A DNA stretch of 64,000 nucleotides from Parietaria judaica. Its lineage: Eukaryota; Streptophyta; Magnoliopsida; Rosales; Urticaceae. The stretch is taken from positions 62,001 to 126,000 of the forward strand of contig OX940871.1 of the NCBI GenBank assembly GCA_954871525.1. Reading direction: 5' to 3'. The translations under genes were made by a program, and so were the position numbers. The notes under the pieces were generated by a model. It searched no databases, had not been told where the DNA came from, and was given only the letters and a program-made list of their open reading frames with translations. The first letter of the stretch is position 1. Every line of letters begins with the position of its first letter. Shown here piece by piece: positions 12,491 to 22,416 of this stretch.

Positions 12491-13792
12491 CTGAACGCAA
12501 GGGTTTTTACTATGTACATGCATTTCCGTTTTTCATAAACGACATCATTTCTCTGCATCATTTCCGTTGTTCGCTTTTGTTTGCTTCGGTTCGCTCGTGT
12601 AAAAAGATTGGAAATAAGCCGTCACAGTTGACCACATTGGTTACTTATACCATAAATATCTCTACATTGGATCAATTTAATATTTAATAGTACAAAATGA
12701 TTTTGGATAAAATGTATACTATGATTTTACAAAAACGACAACAATACGAAACTGACATATTCAAAGTCAGCCAATTTTAAGCCTAAAGTAAATGTTGTCC
12801 CTTTAAATTTTATTCCCTCTAACTGCTCACTGTCGTTTTAACTTTAAACTTCGGTCGTTTCGATCTATCGTTTTCCATTTCTATCGTTTTTCTAAACAAT
12901 TTCTGAAGCTTCGTTTCTCTAATAAATGTCGTTTTGTAAATTTATAATCCTTTCTCATTGATTGATTAAATATATTTTATTTTTTAAAACAGTTAATAGC
13001 CACATATGTATTGAAAGTTTTTATTTAAACAGTTAAGATTTCATCAGCTTTTAGAAAAGAAAAATGTTTAAAATACTTGTAGAAGTTACACATTAGAAAA
13101 ACAGTTAAATGGATTGAAAAATTTGACGAAATTTGAGAGAAGGAAAATATTATTGATACTCGAAACGTTTACAATTTACGTAAAAAAAAGTATTGGGTTT
13201 ATAATTATATCATTAAGAGTATCAAGATATTAAGGTGGTGTTTGGTTAACTGGTTTGGGAAACCAGTTTTGCAATTTGGTTTGGAAAATCCGTCCAGTTT
13301 TGCAATTTGATTTGGGAAATCCGTCTGAAAGTTTGTTGATTGGGACTTCGTCTCCTTAACGCAAAAGATATGTACTTCTCCGGAACGAGATGGAGAATAC
13401 GACATAAACTATATCGTTTGACGTAAACGACCAAGTACGGAAGAGTGGGCCAAAACAAGGAAAAGGCCCATTATCGAAATAAGCCCATTCGGCCATGGCG
13501 TCCAGATTCCAACATAAATAAATAGTGTTCGTTTTTTCTATATATTAATTAAATTTATGACTAAAGTAGCTTATATTTTCTTTTTCTTATGCTTCTTAAT
13601 CCCAATCTTAGCTTTAAAAAGAAAAGACCTTATCTTCGTTTTATTGCGACGAAGATCTGGTCTTTTAACCTCTAAAAATTAAAAATTGGAGCAAGAAAAA
13701 ACAAAATATTAAGTAGTTTAACCGTAAATATTTATAAGTTCATTTTGAGAGCTCGAGTTCTGGTTGTTGAAGCTTTCGGTCTCTCCATTTCC
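12491..13792. other. Intergenic region, copy A
   Basis: AT-rich spacer between the eIF5B fragment (minus) and the plastid HEAGH gene (plus). No missing eIF5B exon and no other coding exon was recognised. It includes a short direct repeat of an 'aaaatccgtc...ttgcaatttg' block near 13265-13325. The promoter of the downstream gene should lie in the last few hundred bases; 'tatttataag' at about 13730 is a weak TATA candidate. Confidence 0.5.
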
Positions 13793-16700
13793 ATGGCGTT
13801 TGCTTCCTCGAACCTCGGAGCTCTCTCTCCCTCTCTCGTCGCAACCAGCCCCTTCCCTCGCTTCGCCTTCCGATTCCCGCCATCGCCGCGAAGAGTCGTC
13901 CCGCGACGAGCGCTCCGAGAGTGGAACGAGTACGAGGAAGCTCTCAAGCGCAAGGACCTCGCCCAAGCCCTAAAGTTCCTCAATTCCGTCGAAGACGACG
14001 AGGAGCTCGGAATCGATTCCTTCAGAGGATCGGGGAATCGAGATTGGGAGGTTTTGGACACTTGCTTGAACGCCGATGATATGAGACTCGTCGCCAACGC
14101 CTATGGCTTCCTCAAGAGCAGAGGGTTTCTCCCCTTCTTCGGCAAGTTCAGGAATATCGGTAAATGTTGCTACTTTCTATCCACTCTTCTGTTGCCATTG
14201 ATCACTGAGTTTAGATATAGCAATTTGTTCGGTATATCCGGTTTTCGGTTTAGAAAGTTGTTCAAGCTCAGAACTTTAGTGCTATAGAGGAACCGAACCG
14301 AGAAACCCGATTTGAGAAGATGAATGACGGGTAGGTTATTATTTGCCATTGATGATCTTGGTCACTAAGTAGAGTATATCCGGTTTTCGGTTTAGATTCG
14401 GTTTACATTATCCGTTGTTTCTTTCATCCATTGTTTTGTTGCCATTGATGATCTTGGTCACTGAGTAGAGTATAGGTCTAACAATTTATTCGGTATATCC
14501 GGTTTTCGATATATTCAGTTTTCGTTCGGATTACGGGTTTTATGATTACCCCGTGTATCGACATATATAGCAGTTTCGAAAGCTATTCAAGCTCATAGCT
14601 TCAAACCGATGCCAGAATTATTTAGAAACCCGATTCGAGAAGATGAATTACGTGTAGGTTAATGATCGAATAATTTATGATGGTGGAGAAGTCCCCAAAA
14701 TATCCGATTTAAGTCGTATAGATAGTAAAGTTATGGGAAGAGATCGAACGTGTCACGGACATTTGAAACATCATTTTGGCAGTAGAGAAACAAAAGCAGA
14801 AGTAAAGAGATAACGACATGGGAATTTTACGCTGTGATCGGAAAATGAGCTACAATGATGAGACAAAGAGAGCTAAAAAGATAAACGACGGCTTGATTAT
14901 TGTATGTCTCCGAAAACGCCAATTATAGGCCTATCGGTCCGATCCCTCCACTCCACCAAGGAGCTCCTAAAATACCCCATAAATGTATGCCGTACCGTAG
15001 AGTTTAAAAAACGGGCCCAGCCAAGGAATCGGATTCGGGTCACAAACTCAAACATTTAAAATAGCATTTTCGCAGGTGTACTACCTTTTTTTAATGGGTG
15101 TGCTCTATTTACCAAATAAACCATTAATTGCCAATGAATTATATGGTTGCTTTGTTATAGAAAATCTTTATTAATCAATTCTAAGTCGAGTAAATATTTG
15201 AATATGGAACTTATTGTTAATCGATTTCTGCAGTTTTGGAGGGACCAAGAAATGTCACACCAGATGTCTTGAAGGACTCGACGGGTTTAGAAGGTACTCC
15301 AAATTTTACGTTTTTTCCATTATCGTCTTCTTTGCAATATTAAGTGCCAAAGATACTTCCTTAGCCTTTTATGCTTAACTTGATCTTTTCCTCGTTATCC
15401 AGCTGAAAAATTCGCTCCGAGAAAATGGGGTGTTTCGGGAAGTTCTCAGCTTGCTTTGGTCGCGATCCTCGGTGGAACGTCATATCTTTTCTCGCAAGGC
15501 ATCGATATAAGGACTAACCTTGCAGTTGTAATTTCTCTGGCGTTTATCGATTCTATTTTTCTCGGAGGGTGTTGTTTAGCTCAACTCACAAGTTATTGGC
15601 CCCCGTATAGAACTAGAATCCTAGTACATGAAGCCGGCCATCTCTTAATCGGTAAGCATTACATTATGATCGTTGAATCATATAACAAAATGCAAACTCG
15701 GTGTTTTATTCAATTGAATTTTATTATTTTCCTTGACAAATAATACTTAGTGGTGAGACCAAGACCGGGTACTGGGCTTTTGGATCATTTTCGGCCGGGT
15801 CCCAGTCTTTTTAGCCGCCCAAAACCGGGCCCAATCCCAATTTAAAAAGAAGTCCGCTTTTTGAATTTTTTGCAAAAAACCGGGACTGGGCTGAAAACCG
15901 GGCGTTTCAGCTTTTTAATAGTATTTTTTAATAGAACCCTAAAGCTAAAACTATAATAAATTAATGAAAAATCAGAATATACTAAAACTAGGCTGGAAAC
16001 TGGGATGGCCCGGTTCTCGGACCGAAACCGGGCTTAGGGAGTAATTATTACACCCCTACTCTGATCGTGATTAAGCAAGTAAACTTATGTTGATAACAAA
16101 TTTTGTCGACATTTTGCAGCTTACTTAATGGGTTGTCCGATCCGCGGTGTCATTTTAGACCCAATCGTTGCAATTCAAATGGGAATTCAAGGGCAGGTAT
16201 TATAAATCAGAACTATCTATTCTAAACCGTTAACTAAGAACACAGTTTACGGAGAGCCTAAAACCGAAAAGGGCCAATCGGAACGCTATCCAAATTATTA
16301 CGTGGAGAATGAAAGATTTAGAATTAAGAGTAACAAGGCTGACATGAAGAATGTGTTTTAGGCAGGAACTCAGTTTTGGGATGAGAAAATGGCGAACGAC
16401 TTAGCTGACGGACGATTAGATGGTACGGCATTTGACAGGTGCGTCTCACTATCTATCCCGGTATTTCGGGAATTTTCACTACCTTTTTTTTTTGTTGTTA
16501 AAATTCAATTCTAGTGCCGTGATTTTTAAAACCGGTTTTAATACAAATCTCCCAAACCAAGTACAAATGAGTGAAATGAAACCAGGTACTGTATGGTCCT
16601 TTTCGCCGGAATTGCCGCTGAGGCTCTTATCTACGGGGAAGCTGAGGGCGGAGAAAACGGCGAAAACCTCTTCAAAAAGGCCTGTTCTTTGCTTCAACCC

Positions 16701-16964
16701 GCATTGTCAATCACCGAGGTATCACTTAAGTCGAATAAATTATTGCACATTTTTATTTTTCTTCAACCAATAGTATTAAGTTTCGGATTCCGAATTTCCA
16801 TTTGTAAGATGTCGAATCAAGCGAGATGGTCTCTTCTTCAATCCTACAATCTTCTGAAATGGCACCGACGAGCTCATCGTGCTGCCGTTAAAGCCTTGCA
16901 GAGTCGCTGCACTTTAAGCGTCGTGATTCGGAGAATTGAGGATGCCATGGCAGCAAGTAGATGA
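13793..16964 (+). CDS. Plastid membrane protein with HEAGH motif (FtsH/M41-related, VIR3/At5g27290-like), copy A
   Basis: Seven exons (13793-14159, 15234-15293, 15403-15651, 16120-16196, 16362-16438, 16586-16718, 16809-16964) give a 372-residue protein; all phases agree. The N-terminus (MAFASSNLGALSPSLVATS, rich in Ser, Arg and Pro, no acidic residues) looks like a chloroplast transit peptide. Two hydrophobic segments follow (around ALVAILGGTSYLF and NLAVVISLAFIDSIFLGG), then LVHEAGHLL at about residues 215-223, a zinc-protease HEXXH signature as in M41 peptidases. There is no AAA ATPase domain, as in the VIRESCENT3-like plant proteins needed for chloroplast development. The later segment FAGIAAEALIYGEAEGG matches the second conserved helix of that family. 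I infer an inner-envelope or thylakoid protease-like role; catalytic activity is not proven. The start is the first ATG that opens the transit peptide. Introns 1 and 3 carry repeat insertions. Copy B encodes the same protein. Confidence 0.88.
14357..14863 (+). repeat. Intron-1 segment duplicated at 18543-19049
   Basis: 507 bp of the HEAGH gene's first intron reappear ungapped (constant offset 4186) just beyond the 3' end of the CCDC90 gene. The pair is near-identical and is also present in copy B (56111-56617 and 60297-60803), so it predates the large duplication. Confidence 0.92.
15748..16058. mobile_element. MITE-like insertion in intron 3 of the HEAGH gene
   Basis: GC-richer block of about 310 bp with repeated 'accggg' motifs. 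Its ends form short imperfect inverted repeats, TAGTGGTG on the left and the complement of TAGGGGTG on the right, as in hAT-type MITEs. I did not find a clean 8-bp target duplication. Similar 'ggtgaaaccg' starts near 4914 and 9509 may be relatives. Confidence 0.45.
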
Positions 16965-17800
16965 AATGTGAAAAATTAGGTGTATATTAACTTTAATATA
17001 TCTATAAGGTAAATGTATACACCTAATTAAATGTAAAAAATAGTCTTGAGTTGTATATATCCCATTTGATTATTTGCGGTAAAAGTACCTAAAAATAAAT
17101 AAAAGTTGTGTCATTTTTTTATTTTTAACTTTTGCCGCTCATTTATTTTTATCATTATTGGATACCAAAGTAAAAACACTGTAGTTTCTACAGTGACAAT
17201 TTGCCAAATTAACAAGTCACAACTGCTGGCCTTCTAACGTTAACATTTGCTCTCTCTCTTTTCTCTTTTTCCTAGAAAATTAAAAACAAAAAACAAAGTA
17301 TGGTGTATGTGTTGGGTTTTCGATTCCAACTTGTGCAGATTAACTAACTATGGTGTATTTTTTGTTTCATGGAGATGGCTGGTGAAGGGAAAGAATCGGA
17401 TATTGAGTTCGATTAATATTGTTCATGTGAAATTAGAATCGGATATTGAGTTCGATTAATATTGTTCATGTGAAAAGTGAAGGGAAAGAATCGGATATTG
17501 AGTTCGATTAATATTGTTCATGTGAAATTAGAATCGGATATTGAGTTCGATTAATATTGTTCATGTGAAAAGCTTCGACTCTTTTACTTTTTTCAGCAAT
17601 AAACCCGAGAGCTTTAACTGTATTAGCTCTTCACGATGATCGGAATATTTAGGCTAAATTTCATATTTGCTTGGTAATTTTCCCCTTTTAACTTATAATT
17701 TTCCCTCATTTTTACTCTAGATTATACGTACTCGTCCCAATTTTATTGACTTTATCCAAAAGTAGAAGTGGCAATTCAATGGGATTGGTTGGCCACTCCG
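16965..17800. other. Intergenic region, copy A
   Basis: Spacer between the HEAGH gene and the RRM fragment. It contains the fourfold 'gaatcggatattgag' repeat at 17385-17573. A short possible reading, MAGEGKESDIEFD, precedes the first repeat unit, but its role is unclear. No recognised gene. Confidence 0.5.
17385..17573 (+). repeat. Tandem repeat, two 95-bp units of alternating 43/52 bp
   Basis: A core beginning 'gaatcggatattgagttcg' occurs at 17393, 17436, 17488 and 17531. Spacings of 43, 52 and 43 bp show that a two-core unit of 95 bp was duplicated. Conserved in copy B at about 59139-59327. Confidence 0.9.
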
Positions 17801-18286
17801 ATGGACGCGAAGCTTCTCTGGATGAGCAATTGCTTCACCAGAACCAAGCTCGGAAATCCTCCATTTGGGTTATCATCTTCTTCCTCTGGGATCTCTTCAC
17901 CTTTGAGTTTGAGTTGCAGACATGGTTGTCGCTCTCCGGTCATGGCTTCTTCTTCCGCAAATCCTTCTACGAAGCTTTACGTCAGTGGTTAGTTAGTTAG
18001 TTATCATCTTCCAAAAAGTAAAACATTACGAGGATTTATTGGCTCATATTGTTGATTTTAATATTTTGATGGTGAAAATACCTATGTTATTGACTTTAGT
18101 GCAACTAAGTACGAGTAAATAATAATTAATTGTCTCTTTTGCGCAACTGTTGTTGTTTTACGGGATTATTATGAATCTTAACAAAGATCAACTATGACAT
18201 TAGGGAAATATTGGTTGTAAACAAAGTGCTAAGATTAATATCCTTGGATGTGCAGGGCTATCGTTCCGTTCCACGGAGGAGAGTTT
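17801..18286 (+). pseudogene. Organelle RRM protein fragment (ORRM6/At1g73530-like), copy A
   Basis: Exon 17801-17987 encodes a Ser-rich, transit-peptide-like leader from MDAKLLWMSNCF to SSANPSTKLYVSG. A GT donor and a 'tgtgcag' acceptor lead to 18256, which continues LSFRSTEESL in frame. Together these give the first strand (RNP2, KLYVSGLSF) and the start of helix 1 of an RNA-recognition motif. After about 18286 the expected continuation of the domain (RNAF..FG and RNP1) is replaced by unrelated sequence. The gene is therefore 3'-truncated and cannot form an RRM. Plant relatives act in plastid RNA editing; here no function is expected. The leader could still be translated. The ORRM6 assignment is tentative. 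Confidence 0.68.
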
Positions 18287-18542
18287 ATATTTTCATTACA
18301 GATACTATATTTTTGCAATCATACCACCGAGGAACCAAATACGGATTCAAGCACCAAGCCACGAGCTACGTAGAACCCAAAAACCAAAATGATGTCAAAT
18401 ATGGATAAAAATACAATTCTTCATTTTATAATTTTATCCCATACTACATAGCCTTAGATATAAAATTTGAATTTCATTTAGAAAACGAAAATGCTACATA
18501 TCCGTTGTTTACATTATCCGTTGTTTCTTTCATCCATTGTTT

Positions 18543-19049
18543 CTTGGTCACTAAGTAGAGTATATCCGGTTTTCGGTTTAGATTCGGTTTACATTATCCG
18601 TTGTTTCTTTCATCCATTGTTTTGTTGCCATTGATGATCTTGGTCACTGAGTAGAGTATAGGTCTAACAATTTATTCGGTATATCCGGTTTTCGATATAT
18701 TCAGTTTTCGTTCGGATTACGGGTTTTATGATTACCCCGTGTATCGACATATATAGCAGTTTCGAAAGCTATTCAAGCTCATAGCTTCAAACCGATGCCA
18801 GAATTATTTAGAAACCCGATTCGAGAAGATGAATTACGTGTAGGTTAATGATCGAATAATTTATGATGGTGGAGAAGTCCCCAAAATATCCGATTTAAGT
18901 CGTATAGATAGTAAAGTTATGGGAAGAGATCGAACGTGTCACGGACATTTGAAACATCATTTTGGCAGTAGAGAAACAAAAGCAGAAGTAAAGAGATAAC
19001 GACATGGGAATTTTACGCTGTGATCGGAAAATGAGCTACAATGATGAGA
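18543..19049 (+). repeat. Copy of the HEAGH-gene intron-1 segment
   Basis: Duplicate of 14357-14863. Its right end lies 58 bp beyond the stop codon of the minus-strand CCDC90 gene, so it probably supplies that gene's 3' flank or transcript end. Just left of it (18500-18542) a shorter scrambled piece of the same intron is present. Confidence 0.92.
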
Positions 19050-19106
19050 AACGGAGAATGTGGAGCAGGAAGACGATATTGAAGCTTTGCTAAAGAACGA
19101 CGACGT

Positions 19107-20072
19107 CTACTGCATTATGCGCCATACGCAACCCACGACCGCAGAAATCGACGCCAGAGTTGCAAAGCCGTATTTTATAAGCTCGAATTTCGCTGCTTCC
19201 AATCTTGCCCTTAAATCATGATTATCCTGATGTTTATGCAACAGTTATGAATTAACGAGAGAACGTATCACGAGGTAAACGAAAGAAGAAAGATGGTGGT
19301 CAGGGTTTCTTACCCGATCCATGTTACTCTGGAGTTGCCCCATGTCACTCTTAATTGTAATTTGCATCTTCTCCAGGTTGGTCTGCATGTTGATCTGCAT
19401 CTTCTCCAGGTTGGTCTGCATGTTGATCTGCATCTTCTCCATTTCACCTCGCAGTTTCTCAATCTCAAGTTGCAATAACGAGAAATGTTGATCCTGCAAC
19501 ATTTTTTAATGAATAATAACTCCAAAAGCATAGCTAGAAAGGAAATTGAGATCAAGACATATGTGAAACCAGAAATAAACGTTTACATGTTGATAACCAC
19601 TTTAAAGAAAAAAACTAAAAATAAATACCTGTTTGTTCTGAACTTCTGATTTGAATATGGACAAACTAGCTTCTTGCATCATTTCACTCTACAAAATGAA
19701 ATAGAAACCCGGTCAGCTAAATATTAATAGAAAAACAAGCATAATAATACAACTCCGTCGCTTACCTTCTGCATATCCGACTTCGAAACTAACGAGCGCG
19801 AAACCTCGATTATTACACTAGTAATCGCCTCTGCCTGTTTCAATGTCACGCCTTCATTCTCTAGTTTCTTTACCTATATCAATACAAAAATCAAAAAAAA
19901 AATTTGATACACGAAATTTGTTGAAGCTAAACTTTCTCGCGAATGGCGATCAATTAAATTTCAAAGACATTACCAGCGCTAATGTATCGAAGAGATGCAT
20001 CGGATTTTCGCTCGGTTTCGCCAGCTGAGACATAGACCGAGAACCCAATTTCCTGAAAGCCGAAGCGGCCAT
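19107..20072 (-). CDS. DUF1640/CCDC90-family mitochondrial coiled-coil protein, copy A
   Basis: Five exons (20072-19974, 19873-19766, 19688-19629, 19493-19314, 19226-19107) join into 188 residues. The family (MCUR1/CCDC90, yeast Fmp32) comprises inner-membrane mitochondrial proteins. The start MAASAFRKLGSRSMSQLAK is a basic, amphipathic presequence. LFDTLALVKKLENEGVTLKQ, QAEAITSVI, MQEASLSIFKSEVQ and DQHFSLLQLEIEKLRGEMEK follow the family order. The C-terminus (LEAAKFELIKYGFATLAS... WRIMQ) has the expected membrane anchor. A part of the central coiled coil seen in relatives is missing and an 11-residue repeat (LEKMQINMQTN) stands in its place. The last exon is easily missed because the opposite strand is also open. 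Copy B lacks one 11-residue unit. Confidence 0.87.
19365..19430 (-). repeat. 33-bp coding repeat in the coiled coil
   Basis: Two identical 33-bp units (19365-19397, 19398-19430) followed by a partial third encode LEKMQINMQTN units. Copy B has only one full unit (61119-61151). Eleven residues match a hendecad, so the change keeps coiled-coil phase. Confidence 0.95.
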
Positions 20073-20269
20073 TGTCCCGAGAATCTCTACAAAACAACAA
20101 CAGAGAATCAATCTAATGCATTCATTGAACAACATATCAGCATCTGAAAACAAAGAAAAAATAATATACAATATGCAATAGCATGAATTTCAAAGAGCTG
20201 AATATACAAATGAAAAAAGCCTATTAATTAACCAAAAAAGCCCATAAACTAATTAAGTAATCAACCAAG

Positions 20270-20890
20270 AAAAAATCAACCAATCTGATAATCAAGTAAT
20301 CAACCCTAAATCTGATAATCAAGTAATCAAAACTGAAAACGAAAAACGTAAACCCTAAATCTGATAATCAAGTAATCAACCGATAAACATCTGAGAATCA
20401 ATCAGAGAATCAACCAATCTGATAATCAACCCTAAATCTGATAATCAAGTAATCAAAACTGAAAACGAAAAACGTAAACCCTAAATCTGATAATCAAGTA
20501 ATCAACCGATAAACAACTGAGAATCAATTCAGAGAATCAACCAATGTGATAATCAACCCTAAATCTGATAATCAAGAATCAAAACTGAAAACGAAAAACG
20601 TAAACCCTAAATATCAACCGATAAACAACTGAGAATCAATCAGAGAATCAACCAATCTGACAATCAACCCTAAATCTGATAATCAAGAATCAAAACTGAA
20701 AACGAAAAACGTAAACCCTAAATCTGATAATCAACCGATAAACAACTGAGAATCAACCGATAAATCAACCAAGAATCAATCAGAGAATCAACCGATAGAA
20801 TCAGTCAGAGAATCAACCGATAAACAACTGAGAATCAATCAGAGAATCGACCAAGAATCAACCGATAAACAACTGAGAATCAGAAGAAAA
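20270..20890. repeat. Minisatellite in the CCDC90 5' flank, copy A
   Basis: Degenerate tandem array built from 'ctgataatcaa', 'gagaatcaa' and 'aaccctaaat' words. A larger unit can be followed from 'cgtaaaccctaaat' at about 20348, 20473, 20598 and 20709, giving periods of about 111-126 bp. It lies directly upstream of the transcribed 5' region of the CCDC90 gene. GA-rich sequence follows at 20930-21050. Confidence 0.85.
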
Positions 20891-21049
20891 CCCTAACCTT
20901 AAGTCGCCGAGGGAAGCTGGCTGCGAAGGCGAACGGCGAGCTGCGAACGGCGAGAACGGTTCGAGAGAGAGAGGAGGCTGTGCGAGAGGAGAGAGAGATA
21001 CGGCCCTTTAAGAGAGGAGGCTGTGCGAGAGGAAAGAGAGATACGACCC

Positions 21050-21290
21050 TTTAACTAGTAAACGACCCTTTAAAAAACGACCCTTTAACTAGTAAACGAC
21101 CCTTTAAAAAACGACCCTTTAACTAGTAACCATAAACCTTACACTTTTCTTCTTCTTCTTCCAGGTTTGATATCTAAAGCTGACAAGTATCTTTGGTAAG
21201 TTCTATTGGTTAATTCACTCTCTTTTGGGAATTTTTCTTTGTAGTTCCCTTTAACTAGTAAACGACCCTTTAGCTAGTAAACGACCCTTT
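21050..21290. repeat. 34-bp tandem repeat, copy A
   Basis: Units of 'aacgaccctttaactagt' alternate with 'aaacgaccctttaaaa'. Copy A has one 34-bp unit more than copy B (62770-62815). The same words reappear at 21251-21290, next to and inside the left edge of the LTR-like element, so array and element edge may share origin. Confidence 0.88.
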
Positions 21291-22088
21291 TCGCACAAAG
21301 ATAATCATTAAATAGCAAATAAAATACAACAATCGATGAATATCTCTGTTTTATTATGTTTTCCGAAATGAGCTCGGTTTTCTTCCGTTGAATAGCTGGA
21401 CAGATGAAGGATCATGAGCCAGATGTTTTTCTCTATTTTCCTTAACCTTCCCCTTATAGGGTCTCTCTCTCTTTTTCGGGACTTTTTCCTCTGTTTTTCC
21501 GAACCCTTACAAAATGAGGCTTATCTTGCCTTTTATAGAGTTTACAATGCCTTCCCCTCGCATCTTTCCCGCCTTTTTTCTCTTTAATCATTCACTCTCT
21601 GACGTGATTTGAGGGCAGCAGGGTTAATCCTTGCTTTATGTCACTTCCGAGCAGGCTGCCGTTATGGGTATGTGTGCCTCATTAAATGCGCGTCCCGTCC
21701 GCCATCATTCGGCTCTGCAAGCCTCGTCGCTGGTGCTCTCGTCGAGTGAGTAGGTCGGCTTCATTAAATGCACGTCTCGTCAAGGGTCATTCGGCTCTGT
21801 ATAATCATCATGACGAAATTCCTCGTCGAGTGTGATGGGACGCTTCATCGCAACTTGCTTTTGTGTGGTTGTGCTTCCTCGCGATCGAACCTCCTCGGGG
21901 ATAATCCCCCTCGCGGTTGAACTTCCTCGGGGATAATCCCCCTCGCGGTGATGAAGTTCCTCGGGGATAATCCTCGTCGGGGATAATCCCCCTCGGGTGA
22001 TGAAGTTCCTCGCCTCCTTTCGTGTCGTTTGTGGGCAAAACGACACGAGTTATGTTGAGGATGGATTTGACCAAATCCGACCTTAACA
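21275..22088 (-). mobile_element. LTR-like element (solo LTR candidate) 1, copy A
   Basis: About 814 bp related to 22634-23586. Read on the minus strand it begins TGTTAAGGTCGG, has a TATA box (CTATAAAAGGC, near 21534) and an AATAAA signal near its end (about 21352), the layout of an LTR with promoter and poly(A) site. A possible 5-bp target duplication, TTAGC, flanks it at 21270-21274 and 22089-22093. Because the left flank is the tandem array with similar words, that duplication could be coincidental. It contains a tandem stretch of 'ctcggggataatccc' repeats (21890-22010). No protease or reverse transcriptase coding region is present. Confidence 0.65.
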
Positions 22089-22093
22089 TTAGC

Positions 22094-22408
22094 CGCCAAA
22101 AATAAACATTGGGTACATAATCCGCAGAAGATAAAACATTGGGTACATTAGCCGCAGTTTATCCTAATGTATAATAAAAGAATCTTTATATTAAGAGATG
22201 AATACTAACATAGAGATCATAAATATTAAAAGAAAAATGAAGTTGATGGGAATTGAACATTGGTCTTCTAGGAGAGAGAGTTAAACTATTCTTAAATAAC
22301 TACTATACCAAAGTCTTACTTTGTTTAATTACGATACATTTAATATATATTGATATAAGTGTATATATTTATTCATTAAAAATAACAGATTTGAATCAAG
22401 TTGGGGCG
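22094..22408. other. Short intergenic region
   Basis: AT-rich sequence with a twofold 'aacattgggtaca' repeat (about 22108 and 22137). No gene seen. Copy B matches it up to where the window ends. Confidence 0.5.
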
Positions 22409-22416
22409 GCTGCACC

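Larger units (their letters stand above)
1..22313 (+). repeat. Segmental direct duplication, copy A
   Basis: This block recurs at 41757-64000 in the same orientation. The offset is 41756 at the left end and 41687 at the right end. The offset changes come from small indels: a 7-bp insertion in copy B near 47653, TA-microsatellite and poly-T length changes near 8080 and 9680, a 33-bp unit lost in copy B in the CCDC90 gene, and a 34-bp unit lost near 62800. Substitutions are rare (for example 3970 G/A, 9251 T/A, 10682 T/C, 19341 C/T). Neither outer boundary is visible for copy A on the left, and copy B is still alignable where the window ends. Confidence 0.98.

Noticed and set aside
13718..14097. 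Minus-strand open frames over the HEAGH gene's first exon
   Set aside because: Shadows of the transit-peptide exon; the plus-strand model has seven in-phase exons.
19048..19219. Open plus-strand frame (ETENVEQEDDIEALLKNDD...)
   Set aside because: It is the antisense of the CCDC90 last exon, whose membrane anchor is clearly recognisable on the minus strand.
20270..20890. Repeated 'ccctaaa' words like plant telomere repeats
   Set aside because: They occur singly inside a longer minisatellite unit and never as a tandem CCCTAAA array, so not an interstitial telomere.
20270..20890. CRISPR-like spaced repeats
   Set aside because: Units are degenerate, unequal in length and the spacers repeat too; the DNA is eukaryotic.
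21780..22099. Minus-strand open frames rich in Arg-Gly-Pro-Glu repeats (63467-63786 in copy B)
   Set aside because: They only reflect the 'ctcggggataatccc' tandem repeats inside the LTR-like element.
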